NCBI GenBank assembly: GCA_965112735.1
Contig: OZ218961.1
Coordinates: 1,674,001-1,738,000, forward strand
Length of the DNA stretch: 64,000 bases
Reading direction: 5' to 3'
Origin: Phaeosaccion multiseriatum
Taxonomy: Eukaryota > Ochrophyta, other classes
The position numbers and the translations under genes are program-made. The notes beneath the pieces were generated by a model. That model was given only the letters and a program-made list of their open reading frames with translations. It searched no databases and was not told the DNA's origin. Shown one piece after another: positions 21,600-34,300 of the stretch. The first letter of the stretch is position 1. Every line of letters begins with the position of its first letter.

Positions 21600-24352
21600 A
21601 TGGCTGAGCCTGGAGTCGGGGAGCTGTCACGCTTGCTGCTGGAGAAGAGGACGCAGAAGAAGCAGATCCAAGAATGGCTGAAGGACTTTGAGGAGAAGAA
21701 TCACAGGCCGGCGAATAATAGGTGTGTAAGAGCTTCTCCCTCTGGCAGTCTCTACCCGATGTCTCAACCCCCTCCTTCGCTCTGCCGCGCCTGCTCCCTC
21801 GTCTACCATGTTTGCGCAGAGACAAGGCTGCGGTTCGAGAGCTGTTCCTCGGCTACAAGCGTGTCTGCTCTAAACTCAAAGCGCTCGATCCAAAGAAAGC
21901 CTCGGAAGTTGTGAAGGAAGAGGAGGAAGGGGGAGAGCCCATTGTAGCTGCTGAACATGGAAATGACGGGGCAGGTGAAGACGGAAGCAATAAAACACAC
22001 TCGGGGCCAGGGAAAAGGGGGGACGACAAAGTGAGGGAAGCTGATTCGGATTATTCAGGCAGCAATCCGGTTCTGAAGGAGGTAGAGCTCGTGGCAGCTG
22101 AACAGGGAAGTGGTGACGCAGGCGAAGGACGAAGCGATGATGCACATTCGGGGGCAGTGGACAGAGGGAGCGACAAAGTGAGAGAGGCTGGTTCTGACGA
22201 TTCAGGTAGCAATCCAATTTTGGGAGAGGGACAACGCGCCTACGAGACTGGACACGTACCCCTCGTCAGTGAGGCGCTTGATCCAAATAGAGCCTCCGAA
22301 GCCGTGAAGGAAGAGGAGACAGAAACATTGCCCGTGGTAGCAACTGAACATAGAAGTGACGAGGCAGGTGAAGAAGGGGGCGATGATGCACACTTGGGGG
22401 CGGGGGGAGGGGAGGGCGACAACGTGAGGGAACCTGATTCTGATGATTCAGTGAGCCATCCAGTTTTGAAGCCCATGGTAGCTGCTGAACATGGAAGTGA
22501 CGAGACAAGCGAAGAAGGGGGTGATGATGCACATTTGGGAGCAAAGGGAGGAGGGAGCGAAAAAGCGAGGGAGTCAGATTCTGATGACGATTCAGGTAGC
22601 AATGAGCAAGGCCCACAACAGCCACGTTCCAACAAGATTGGACATTTGCATATAGTCACGACACCCAGCGAGGAGGCATCTTTGGGGCTACAAGAAGAAC
22701 TAGACGAGCGGGTGGATGGGGGCCTTTCCCTTTCTCTACCTAAGCGTCATGGTGTGGAAGAGGATGCAAAGTCGACCGCCAGTTCGAGAAGCAGCACGAG
22801 CAGGAGCAGCAGGAGCAGCAGTAGCAGAAGAAGAAGAAGAGGAAGCAACAGCGCTAAGCAGGTCGCTTCCAATTGCAGCATTTCGGTTTCCAGTGCTTCC
22901 GATGCACCTGAGGTAGAGGGAAACTCCTCCTCAGGAGAGGAGGATAGCGTGCGGAGCAAGACTCACACACAACGGGACAAGCTGAACGCTTTACGGGAAC
23001 GTTTCTTGGCGGTGAAGGCCCTTGTCACGGAGGACCTGAGTCGTGATGGGGGCTCCTCTCCACACACCAGCCCGAAGGCTACCATGCCAAGGCCGGGAGA
23101 GACGTTGTCACCAGCAGGAGTTCCGGCTCCAGCCAAGAATCGATGGAACCTTTTAAGCAAAGCAGTGAACCCCAATGCGGGTGCCGTCTCACCACCAGTG
23201 AAACGAGAGTCAAAGGTCTTGCAGGAGGGCGGCGAAGACGAGGCTCTCGATCCTGACGACCTGACGCAAGTAGAGCTCCTCTTCGAAGAGGGTCTTCCCC
23301 CGCCCCCGCCTCCTGCTATTTCGGCGAGCGCAGATATTGAAGGGGCCATCCACGACATTGAGATAGAGGCTTTGCCCAACTACACACAAGAGGTGAGGGC
23401 GTTCTTTCGCGTTGTTTCCTTTGGGGAGTGTAGCACACTTCTATTTTGTGGGGAAAGGCTTTTGACTTGTTGCACTCTCCCCTCCCCGTTAAACAGTATG
23501 AGCAGGCTGCTTTGGAATCTGAGCTCGTCGTCTCCTCCGTACCGGTGGAAGACTTAGAACGACGGGAGAGGGAGATTGAGGAGGCCAGATACGCCGCTGC
23601 GCAGCGCGAAGCGGGCTTGTATCGCCGTAGGGAGGCCAACCTTTTGTACAGAGAGGAGGCGGCTCGTCAGGACTTGTCCAGGATGCAGAAAGTCATGCAT
23701 GAAAGGTGCGGGAGGCAACAACATTCATTCGTTTCGCACTGTAGTGGTCATTCCCGCTCACTGATGAACCCCCTTCCCTTTCGTCTCTGTCACTGGGTGC
23801 ACCTTTCGCAGGGTCTTTGAGGATAGGAAATGGACGTCGCACCGTTTCGCGGTGAAAGAGCGGGCCCTTGGGCGCATGTTTCTGCGAGCTAAGCTCAAGT
23901 TAGAGGCCAAGCTTAACGCCCAGCGCTCTTCAATCACAGAGAGGTTCGGCCGAATCGAAGTGGGCGAGGGTGTGGCAGGAAGGCGGTACAACATCAACTG
24001 GAACCATGTGCCCCAGCCCATCGAGGTGCGCATACACATGATTCGCGCAGCGAAGGACAAGCTCCCCAAGGGCAAGTATGTGGTGCTCGTGAGCATGGCG
24101 GAGAGGCTGGGAGGTGGGGTTCTCAAGTGGAGCAAGCACGACCCTGCCTTTCAGACAGCGAACCAGGCGTTGGGGGGGCTTGGGCCGGCTGCCACCGCCC
24201 CAGTGAGGCATGGAGGAAGGTTCTTCGACCGAGAGCTCGACATTCAGCAGAGCGTGTTCCAGGTGAGCGCGGACGCTGGGTTGCTGTAGAGAACAGGACC
24301 TGGGGCATGCAGTCTTACCCCCCCCCCCCTCTCTGTCTCTGCTTCTCTGTCG

Positions 24353-24401
<49 letters not shown>

Positions 24402-26977
24402 TGTGTCTGCGTCCGCTTCTTGTCCCCAGCTATGCCCCTCCCGAGACGACCTCCGGCCATCCAACGTCTTGATCTTCGAAGTCTTTCAGCTGGCAGGGCC
24501 GCGGAATGCGATGGACCGCGTTGTGGGGTGGGGAGCGCTGCCGATGGCCAGCCATGACTTTCAGGTGGTGCAGGGGCGCTTCCGCCTCCCGCTGCTGAGC
24601 GGTGAGCAAGATCCGTTGATTCAGCTGCACTGCACCATGGAGAAGCTGTACACGGAAGACTTGTCGGCTTGGCTGTCCAACATGTACGTTGAGGTGCGCC
24701 ACCTCCCCAAGGCCTTTTACAGGGATGGCACCATACACAAGGAGTACGACGTTGAGTACGATCACATCAACCGCCTCTTGAAGCTCGGCCCCACCGATCG
24801 AGAGGTGCGTGAGGGGCACAAGCGAAGGCACAGCTGCGCGGGAGACCATGCAGCCCTCATGGCTCTTGCTAAGACCGACAGCACGGGGGGCGGGGAGGGC
24901 AAGGGCGCCTGGTGGGAGAAGGCTGGTACTATCTTCCATCCCAGCCGGACTCTCGGAGATGCCAAAGGTGAGGACGAGAGTGCCGCAAGCAATGACCTCG
25001 AAGCGGGCAGCACGGCCCTCGAGGAGAGACGAAAAGACGACGAGGGCCCGCCCTTGGGGCAGGGGCAGGAGGACCAAGCCTGGGACGAGTCGCACATTTC
25101 GTCAGCCGAGGCTTTGCAGGGGAAGGGTGGCGCCCCTCGTTTGGCGGGAAAGAAGCGCGAAGAGGGCTCTAGATGGGACTTACCCGGGCTGGGTTTGGCG
25201 GGCGGAGGGGACAGCAAAAAAGCCGCTGCTGCTGCCGCTGCCGCAGCCTCGCATGCCAGTCACACTTGGCACAGACCGACCGAGGCCGCTGAGATGGAGT
25301 ACTACACGCTGGCAGTCGCTCCAAACCCAGGTAAGACTTAATATGGCGTGCATTTTAGTCGCAGTGTTGCTTCTGGAAACCTAAGTGTCCTATCGCCCAC
25401 CTCCCATGGCTGAGCGCAGGACGATCGTCCAAGCCGACGGCCCACGTGATGGTGCGCAACAAGCTGCGCTACATCCGACAGGAGCTGTTTATGGACCTCA
25501 ACCCGTCGTCCTGCCGCTCCCCCGACTACTGGCTTTCCATGGCCCTGCTGCTGATGGCGCTCTGGCTGCGCATGTATCTGCATTTCCTGGGGCAGTGGGC
25601 CTTCCTCAAGTATGAGAACGTTCCAATCTACGGCTTCAGCGTAAGTGCACACTCTCCTCCCTTCCCCAATGCCCCCAAAAAGCTTAGCTCTCTTTCATTC
25701 TTATTTCATCCCACACTGTCGTCCCGTCCTCTTGTCCAATTGGCCCTCGCCCGTGCCAGCCCACCGCATACGAGATTCCGCTCAAGTACATAGACACGTC
25801 GGTGACGCTGGAGCAGGAGATTGAGCTTGTGGTGTACGGCCCTCTCTTCGTCATGGCGTGCTTCGGCTTCTTGGTGGCCGCCGCGGCCGCGGGGAGGAGG
25901 GCCTTGGGCGGTATCCCCGAACTGGCCAGCAGATTCGTCGCCGCCTTTGGTGAGGCGGACCAAACTCTCATTGGAAACACACCCACCTCCCTCCCCCCCC
26001 CCGTGCTAATAAAACCCCAACCTCGCCGCGCTCCATTCGCTCCCCCCCGCTCCAGGCGTTGCCACTGTGCTCGACCCGCTGCTGATCTTTGCTGCAGACC
26101 TGATGCTCTCCAACTACGACTGCAACCAGCGCTGCAGCGACTACACAGCGTCAGGCTGCTCGTGCCACGAGGGGGACGCCTGGAAGGTGAGGAGCTTGCA
26201 TGTGCATCTCTGCACCCCTTTCTGTCTAGTCTCCTCGGCTGCTCCTTCACAAGGCGAATCGTCAAGACACTCAACTCTCCTTGCCCCTCCTCGCTCTTGC
26301 CTTGGGCAGATCCCGACGAGGCTGGAGAGAGAAGAGAGCTCTGCCATCAATGGCGTCCTCATCACCTTGACGGTGTATTCGATGCTCATGCTCTTCTCCT
26401 GTGGGGTACTGTACACTTACTTTCTGCATATGCACTTCAACGGGCGAATCCTGGACGCCTGGCGCCGACTCAATGGGTCCGAGAAGGACTTCTTCGTTCC
26501 CCACGACTTGTAAGTCCATTCAGAAGCACGGACGGCTGCAAAGGTCCCGTGGAACGTGCTCGCTTGGCTGCAACTGACATGCATACCCTTGTGTCCAATC
26601 ACGTTACTGACTTGTCCAGAGAGGTGTCCGTTGCCGAGCTGGACTTCATCTGCGCCCAAGCTCGGCGGTGGCAGGGCCCATCCGGGGCGAGACGAGAAAT
26701 TGTCGTCGCAGAGTACGACTACGAGCCCGCCAAGGAGGTGGGCGGCAGTCGCGCAAACGCGGAGGGCGCCCAGGAGACGACCTCCCACATTGCTATTTAC
26801 ACATGCGAAGTGGACGGGTCGCAAGTAATGCACCGGAGCTTCATGCAGGGCCCGGACGGAGTCATTGTGGAGCTGTTCGGCGACATTTGCGCAAACCTCG
26901 GGTCTCGCTTTCAAGTGCCGGACCAGCTCCTGTCGCGCAAGGCAGATGGACACTTCCAGAGCCTTCTCAGTCCATGA
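21600..26977 (+). CDS. Conserved uncharacterised membrane protein with C2-like region
   Basis: Ten phase-compatible exons: 21600-21721, 21820-23392, 23497-23705, 23812-24262, 24430-25330, 25420-25640, 25760-25949, 26056-26186, 26310-26509, 26620-26977; 1451 residues from the ATG at 21600. The N-terminal third is acidic and low-complexity with about four copies of a repeat ending READSDYSGSNPVL. Next comes a coiled coil (exon 3), then a beta-rich, C2-like part in two exons (VLIFEVFQLAG, VVGWGALPMAS, LSNMYVEVRHLP). The C-terminal part has three or four membrane segments (exons 6, 7, possibly 8, and 9) and a Cys-rich loop C-x3-C-x7-C-x-C (exon 8). It ends in a conserved-looking cytosolic domain. 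I do not recognise a named family; the C2-like plus membrane layout suggests a membrane or ciliary scaffold, which is inference only. Confidence 0.85.
24355..24401. repeat. GT dinucleotide repeat in intron
   Basis: About 23 GT units within the 24263-24429 intron of the membrane-protein gene, close to the acceptor. Confidence 0.95.
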
Positions 26978-27000
26978 CGAAGACGCGTAATTGAATCAAG

Positions 27001-27914
27001 CTACCCCTGAGGTCCACTACCTCCACCTCTTCGCCACGGCAGCCAAGATGCCCAACGCGAGCGTTTCTCGCTTTGCTCGCTCTGCAGACGTCCATTTGCA
27101 ACACCGGGTTTATCGAAACTGCCTTTGAGTTGGGCGGCAACAGTCTCCTCCGTCTCTTCCTGTGGCACCAGGGCGGTACCACGACTGCCCTGCTCTTCTT
27201 CCCCCCCCCCCCCAAGTCCTTCTGCAGTATTCTCCTCCGCTGCAGCCATCTCAGACCAGGCCTTTTCCAGCCCTTCCCGCAGAGACATGCCGCGCGTTCT
27301 CTCCAGTTCCGCCTCGAGAGACAGGCCCGATCCTTTCCAGCCCAGCTTGGCGAGCTGTTGGGGAACCTTTTCGTGCATCAAGTCGCTGAACTCTCCAATG
27401 CTGTCCACACTGTGTGTGGCATTCGGAATGGATGCGCGGGGTGGGTTAGTTTTGTGAGTTGGGCGTCACTTTCAAACGAAATGGGGGGCTGACTAGCCTG
27501 GGACCTCACTCACCCAAGCACTCTCGACGCGACGAACACCCCAAGACCACAGGAACTAAAGCTCAGGAGTGTGCCATACCCAAACGCTTTCAACACCAGC
27601 GCCTGATTGCCGCCGCTCAAGCCGTCCTTGGGCGCGTGCTCTCGGAGCTGTGTCCGAAAGCCTCTGTAGCCGCCCAAAGCCACAGTCAAAGCACAGCCAG
27701 CGCCAAACAGGTACCAGTAGCCCATGCTCAGGTCAGGCGCCGCCCGCCTCTCAGCTGGTCTGAGGCTTCTGGGGTAGTTCAAGCTCAGGTCTGCCCCCCC
27801 TTGCCTCTGCGTAGTTGGTATCCTGCCTTTTGGGTTTGCGGGGGCCTGCTCTAGCGCCTGGTGCGGATACTTGGAAGCGTCAAGCTGGTCCCGAGGTAAG
27901 CGTGGGGAAGACAT
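27001..27914 (-). CDS. TMEM242-like mitochondrial inner-membrane protein
   Basis: Two exons, 27914-27514 and 27409-27001 (junction codon GGT), 269 residues. Two hydrophobic helices are separated by a basic loop: GYWYLFGAGCALTVALGGYR and, after the loop, ALVLKAFGYGTLLSFSSCGL. They are followed by GVDSIGEFSDLMHEKVPQQL, which resembles the conserved tail of TMEM242 (DUF1358). In animals that protein assists ATP-synthase c-ring and complex I assembly. The remainder is a long charged C-terminal extension not found in the short animal protein. The gene is convergent with the membrane-protein gene, with only 23 bp between stop codons. The family call rests on the helix-loop-helix and tail pattern. 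Confidence 0.6.
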
Positions 27915-28370
27915 GGAGGGAGAAGAGAAGTAGAGGATGATAAGGGATTAAAATGAGCAGAAGGACACACGGGGGGGGGAAACAAAAAGGGTAAGGGAGA
28001 ATGGGGAGACGAGAGAGAAGAAGAAGAAGAAGAAGAAGAAGAAGAGAGAGAGAGAGAGAGAGAGAGAAGAAGAAGAAGAAGAAGCTGCGGGCGTGTATGC
28101 GTATGTGTGTGTATAGTGTGTATGTGGGGCGGCCGCCGGCGGACAAATCTCACAAACGAGTGGTATATGACCAACATGCTAACAAACTCTTCCCCCCTTC
28201 CTTTCCCTTTTCCCGCTTCCCTCCATTGTCTGGACTAGCATGAATAAGTTCTCGGAGATACCAAAGGAGCATAGAGGCGGTAATAGGTGCTATGCAGCAG
28301 CAAGAGAAGCGTGCAAAGAGGAGGGAAACAAAGGAATTAAGAAATAGTGAGTCCAACTGCCGGTGACGAG
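27915..28370. promoter_or_regulatory. Divergent promoter region, with AAG/AG microsatellite
   Basis: 456 bp between two divergent start codons (TMEM242-like and kinesin). It contains AAG and AG repeats at about 28018-28084, and a C-run/G-run at about 27972-27980. No TATA box is evident. An in-frame TAG at 28344 lies just before the kinesin ATG and fixes that start. Confidence 0.6.
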
Positions 28371-31300
28371 ATGAAACCTTCGGCCGCTGGAGGAGGAGGA
28401 AAGAGCGAGCCTGTGCAAGTGATTGTACGGGTGCGCGGGGAGCCCCCTCTTCAAGAACTCAAACCGCTCAATGAGGCTGCGGCGCAGAATGGACCCACTC
28501 TGCTGGTGAAGGATGCCAACACCGTGGCGCTTCTCCCTCTATATGGACATTCCGGAGTGGGTTCGGGCAGCAAGAACTCGAACAGCAAGGTCAAGCCCCC
28601 GACTGAGACCAAGCTGTTCTCCTTCGACAGGGTGCTCAATACAAAGGCGGTCCAGGAGGATGTATATGACATTGCCCGCCCGCTCGTGGTGGGCGCGGTC
28701 GAGGGCTACAACAGTACCATCTTCGCCTATGGTCACACGTCTTCGGGTAAGACATACACCATGGCCGGGACCCCCGCTCAGCCTGGCATAATCGCTCGGA
28801 CCGTTCAGGACGTGTTTGCCATGATTGGGAGAGTCACGGCGGCGGATCCGGATGCGATTTTCTTCGTGCGCATGAGCTACGTTGAGTTGTACAATAACAA
28901 CTTTAGGAATCTTCTGGATGGGGTGGCGGAGCGGCTAGGTAAGCAGTGGGAGCGTCAGCGCACTCCTCGAGCGCCGCGAGAGCGGCCCGCGCACAGGACA
29001 CCAGACGGGCGGCAGCAGCACCAGCACCAGCACCAGCAGCAGGACGACGCGGAGCAGCAGCAGCAGCCGCAGCAGGACGTGGAGGCCGGCTCGAAGTTTG
29101 ACAGTCCGTCTTCTACGCACCCGAATCTTGTGCGGAATGGTAAGATCGAAGTGCGTGAAGACAAGACGTCCGGGGTGTTTCTGTCCGGACCCAATCTCCG
29201 CAACACCGTCACCAGCGCAGAGGAAGCCATGCAGCTGGTCGCGGCTGGCGATGTGCACAGAGCGGTTGGCTTGACTAACTGCAACGAGCACTCCAGTCGG
29301 AGCCACGCCATCCTTACGATCCACATTGAGAGCCAAAAGGGCAGGGGCGAAGACGTGCAAGCGCGGCTGGGCAAGATTCATCTGGTGGACTTGGCTGGCT
29401 CTGAGCGACTGACGCTCTCCAAGGCACAAGGCGACCGACTGGTGGAGGCTCAGAGTATCAACCTCAGTCTGTCTTCGCTGGGCAATGTCCTCGCTGGCCT
29501 CTCTCGGAGGGCGATGGACGAGTCGGACAGGGCCCCGATCCCCTACCGCGACTCCAAACTCACCTTCTTTCTCAAGGACAGCTTGGGTGGGAACAGCAAG
29601 ACCCTCATGATTGCCACCCTTAGGACCCTGGCGGAGTACCATCGGCAGAACCTCGTCACTCTGCTGTACGCGAGCCGTGCCAAGAGGATTCAAAACCAGA
29701 CGCATCTCAACATGGACACCAAGGGCGAGTCCGACATTCGCCTTGTGGCCAGGCAGATCGAGGACCTCAAACACCGCCTGCAGCAGCGCACGATGGCTCT
29801 GAACGAATTGTCCATGGTCAACGAGGACAATGCTGACCTGAGGGCGCGGCTGCAGCGCATGAGCAATACCAATACTGAGGAGAAAGCGGAGCTGGAGTCA
29901 AGACTGGCGGTGAGTGAGTTCTTCAAACAAGAGCTGCTCTGCGTTGCTTGGGGCCTCGTTCTCTCTTTACTACCACTAGATTGGCACTCATTAACTGGAT
30001 GGTCTATCTCTTTCTCTCTCTCTCTCTCTCTCTTATCGTCATCGAAAATCCCCAAACACCCGTCCCCTCTTCTTCCCCATGGACTGACAGGGTGTTATCC
30101 ATAGCCAGAGGGGGCAAATGGAGCAACAGCGGGACCAGTTTACCTCTCTACAAAGCCGATTGCACACAGAACTAGGGGCGTATCAGCAGCGTTGCGAAGA
30201 GCAGCAGCGCCAGATTGAAGCGCTGCAGGAGCACATTGGACAGGCGCCAAAAGCGCTGCGGCCTGGCGAAGCGGAGGAGATGCAGCGCGTCCTGGAGGCA
30301 TGGCAACGCCACGCCACAGCCGCGCAGGAGGAACTCAACGCGAATGTGGGCAAACTGCAGGAGAGTGTCCGTCGAGAGGCAGCGCTTGTTGGGGTGCTGC
30401 GGCTGGTGGGCCGTCAGCTGGGGGTGGATGAGGGCGCCATGGAGGGACAGACAGAAGAAGAAATGCTGGCTGCCTTGCTTCAGAAGATCACTCGAGCAGA
30501 GGAATGTCGCCAGCAGACCGACAAGGACGTACTCAGAAGTGCAGAGCAGCTTGCGGAGGCCCGTCAAGCTTCTGAACGTGCCATTTCGGAAATGCGTAGT
30601 GAGATGGGAGAAGAAAGCGCCGCTTTGAGCGGAAGGGTTCAGGGCTTGGAGGAGGAGCTCGAGACTCTCCGAAAGACCGCTGCTACTCGACTGGAGGGGG
30701 CTGTGAAGGAGGCTGTAAGCGTGGGAAGAGCCGCGGAAAGGGCTGAGCTGAACACATCGCGTACGGCGCTGGAGCAGGAGAACGAAGCCCTCAAGGCTAA
30801 GATGCACACTTTCGAAGGCATGCTCAGCGGCGTGGCAACCGACACCAAGAGACTAGTGGCAGGCAAAGACTTGAAGTTGGCAGAGATGGAGAAACGCTGC
30901 AGCATGCTCGAAGCGAGTAGGAAGGAGGAGGAGCTCAGGCACAGCACCAAGCTTGCTGCTGTGATAGACGAGTGTGCCCAAGCGAAGGAAAGAGATCTCC
31001 GCGTGGCACACGAAGCTCTGCAAGAGTCCTTCTCTCAAGAGCAAGAGTCCCTGATTAGGGGGGCGGTACTGGAGCGGGAGGCGGAGCTTCTCGCTGAGTT
31101 TGAGACCAAGTCTGCGGAGCTTCTCGCTGAGTTTGAGACCACGTCTGCGAGAGAGGCATTGGAGCACAAGAGGGAGCTGCAGCACGCCCTCGCACTCGCG
31201 TTGGAGGAGCGACGCGTAGAAGTGGAAGCGGTACAGGGGAAGTGTAAGTCTCTCGCAAAAGCGCTGGAGGTACAAGGCGCAAATGCGGAAAATACCGAGG

Positions 31301-34300
31301 GAGAGCTTGCAAGGGCCCTGAGTGCGGCACGCTCCAGCCATACAGAGGAGGTGAAGAGACTAGAACAGATGAACGAGGATCTGAGGGCCGATGTGGGCGC
31401 TCTAGGACAGAAGATAGAACACGCAGAGCGATTGAGGGCAGCTGAGACAATGGCACAGCAAGTCCGTGCTACAGAGAAATTGGCAGAGGCTGCAGAAGAG
31501 TGCCAGTCTCTTCGCCAAACCCTCGAGGAGGAGAGGTTGCGATGCGAACAACTCGCTGATCTTGTTACTGCCCACAAGGGGGAGCTGGAGCAGGCTAGGC
31601 AGGAGGGTGTGGCCATGCGAGATGCGGCACTGACACGCGCCCACGCCGACTGTGCAGTGACAATCGAGGCTGAGAAGGAGGCGCTGATGGCCGAGGTGGA
31701 GCAGGACAAGGCGAGGGCGTTGCAAGCGGCCGCGCACGAGCGACAGACTGCAGTGTCCGAGGCTACTGCTACTGCTATGGCACAAGCTGAGGCCCAGGTT
31801 GCGGAGGGAGAGAGGCTCCTGGAGGCCGCTCGGCGTGAGGCAGAGAAGAAACAGAGAGAACTCCAGCGTAAATTGAGCAGAGAAAAGGAGGAGAGAGAGG
31901 CACAAGGTATGAAACTGAAAGAGATGACGACGGAGTGGACAGAGAGGGAAGCCGCTTTTTCTCAGAATCTATCTGAGGCTCGGGCAAACCACGCGGAGGA
32001 GTTGACAAGAGTAGCAGCAGATGGTGCACAGCTCCAGAAGCAGGCCCAGGACGAGTTCGAGGAGCAGCTGAGGGCGTCCGAGGCTAAGCGCCTGCTCTTC
32101 GTGGAGGAGGCTGCGACAAGGCTTCAGCGGTTGGAGCAAGATTTGTGTAGTACTGCAGAGGAGGGCAGGGCTGTTCGTCAGACCCTTGAGGAGGCGACGC
32201 TGCAACACGAGCGAGACCTCCTGGAAGCTGCAGCGGCACATGCAGAAGAGCTGGAGCAGGCCAGACAGGAAGGCGTGGGCATGCGAGATGCGGCACTGAC
32301 GCGCGCCCAAGCCGACTTTGCAGCGACGTTCGAGGCTGAGAAGGGGGCGCTGATGGCCGAGGGGGAGCAGGACAAGGCGACGGCGTTGCACGCGGCCGCG
32401 CACGAGCGACAGGCGGCGGTGTCCGAGGCTGTTGCTTGTGCCATTGGAGCCTGTGCGGAGGCCCAGGCCGCGGAGGAAGAGAGGCTGCTGGAGGCTGCTC
32501 GGCGCGAGGCAGAGGCGAGAGAGGCACAGCACGCACAGGAGATGGACAGACTCGTCAAGAGGCTTGATGGAGAGATGAGAGAGGCCCTCAAGTCTGCCGT
32601 CGCCGAGCGAGAGCGGCAGGTGTGGGCAAAGGCAGATGCGACGCGGACTGCGGCGGTGGACGAAGCTTTGAAGCAAGAGAAGGAGAGGTGGGAAGCAAAG
32701 CTGCGTACGCAAGGGGAGGTAGAGGCGGCACTGCACCAGGAGATGGCTGCACTGACTGAGCAAAGCAAAAAGGAAGCTGCAATGGCGGAGAGTGAGAGGG
32801 GTTCGTTGTTTTCAAGGCTGGAAGCGCTGGAGGCTGAGAAGGTCCGGCTGGCCTCTGACATTGAGATGATGAAGCAGAGGTGGCTGGAGGAGGAAAGGAG
32901 CAGGGTCGCATCAGAGGCGAGCCATGCTGAGGAGATGCGAAAGAGCGAAGAAGGGCACGCAAAGTACACGACCAGCTTGCGAGCCAAAGTGTCGGCTGTG
33001 GAGGCCAGGCACTTGGAGGCGCTGCAAGATGCCGACGCGAGGCACGCTGAGGACCTTGCCCGGTGCCGTGCGGAGGCCTCAGAGACTTGTGCGGCACTTC
33101 GTATTGAAGCAAAACTCCAGGCGGAGGCTCTCCGGCGGGAAGTCGAGCGACTGAGAGCCGAGAAGGAGAGCGAGCTCGGCGCCGCGAGAGATAGTGTGCG
33201 ACAAGAGCAAGAAGAGCTCCAGCTAGCCAAAGCCGCTTCTCACCAGAAAGAGCTCCTGGAAGCTGCAGCGGCACATGCAGAAGAGCTGGAGCAGGCCAGA
33301 CAGGAAGGCGTGGGCATGCGAGACGCGGCACTGACGCGCGCACTAGCCGACTGTGCAGCGACGTTCGAGGCCGAGAACGAGGCGCTGATGGCAAAGGTGG
33401 AGCAGGACAAGGCGACGGCGTTGCACGCGGCCGCGCATCAGCGACAGGCGGCGGTGTCCGAGGGCACTGCTGCCGTCATGGCACAAGCAGCAGCGGAGCA
33501 AGAGAGGCTGCTGGAGGCTGCTCGGCACGAGGCAGAGGCGAGAGAGGTACAGCACGCACAGGAGATGGACAGACTCGTCAAGAGGCTTGATGGAGAGATG
33601 AGAGAGGCCCTCAAGTCTGCCGTCGCCGAGCGAGAGCGGCAGGTGCGGGCAGAGGCAGATGCGACGCGGACTGCGGCGGTGGACGAAGCTTTGAAGCAAG
33701 AGAAGGAGAGGTGGGAAGAGGAGCTGCATGCGGTGAGACAGACGCAAGGGGAGGCACAGGCGGCGCTGCGCCAGGAGATGGCTGCACTGGCTGAGCAGAG
33801 CAAGAAGGAGACGGAAGCGCAGCAAAGGGAGGCTGGAGCAGCGGCTTTGCGCCACGCTGCCGTGTTGGAATCTGTTGACGTGCTGAGGGTGGAGAAGGGT
33901 ATGATGGAGAAAGCACTCGAGGAGCAGCGCCGACACGAGGAAGTGCGGGCAGCGGAACTGAACTGCAAGATCAATGCCCTTGAGGCCGAGAAAGTGCGCA
34001 TTGTGGCTCAAGGTGATGCGCGCCGAGAGGCGGAGAGGGCGGAGAAGGCGGTCTTGACGGAGGCGTTGGAGAGCCTACGTACGGACAGCGTCAAGTGCCG
34101 CGAGGAGAGAGAGCAGGAAGTGGGGCGCTTGACGCAAAGGCTGTCGGAGAAGAAACTGCAAGAAAGTGAGCTGCGCAAGGCCTTGGATAGGCAGCACAAG
34201 GAGCACCAACGCGTGGTGGAGCAGTTCAGGAAGGAAAGGGCGCGTCTCTTGCAGGAGCACGAAGCCCGTCTGGAATCTGCCCTACGAGACGCCGTGCGGG

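Noticed and set aside
30853-33230. Long minus-strand frames opposite the kinesin tail
   Set aside because: Same shadow effect of a repetitive Glu/Ala-rich coiled coil.
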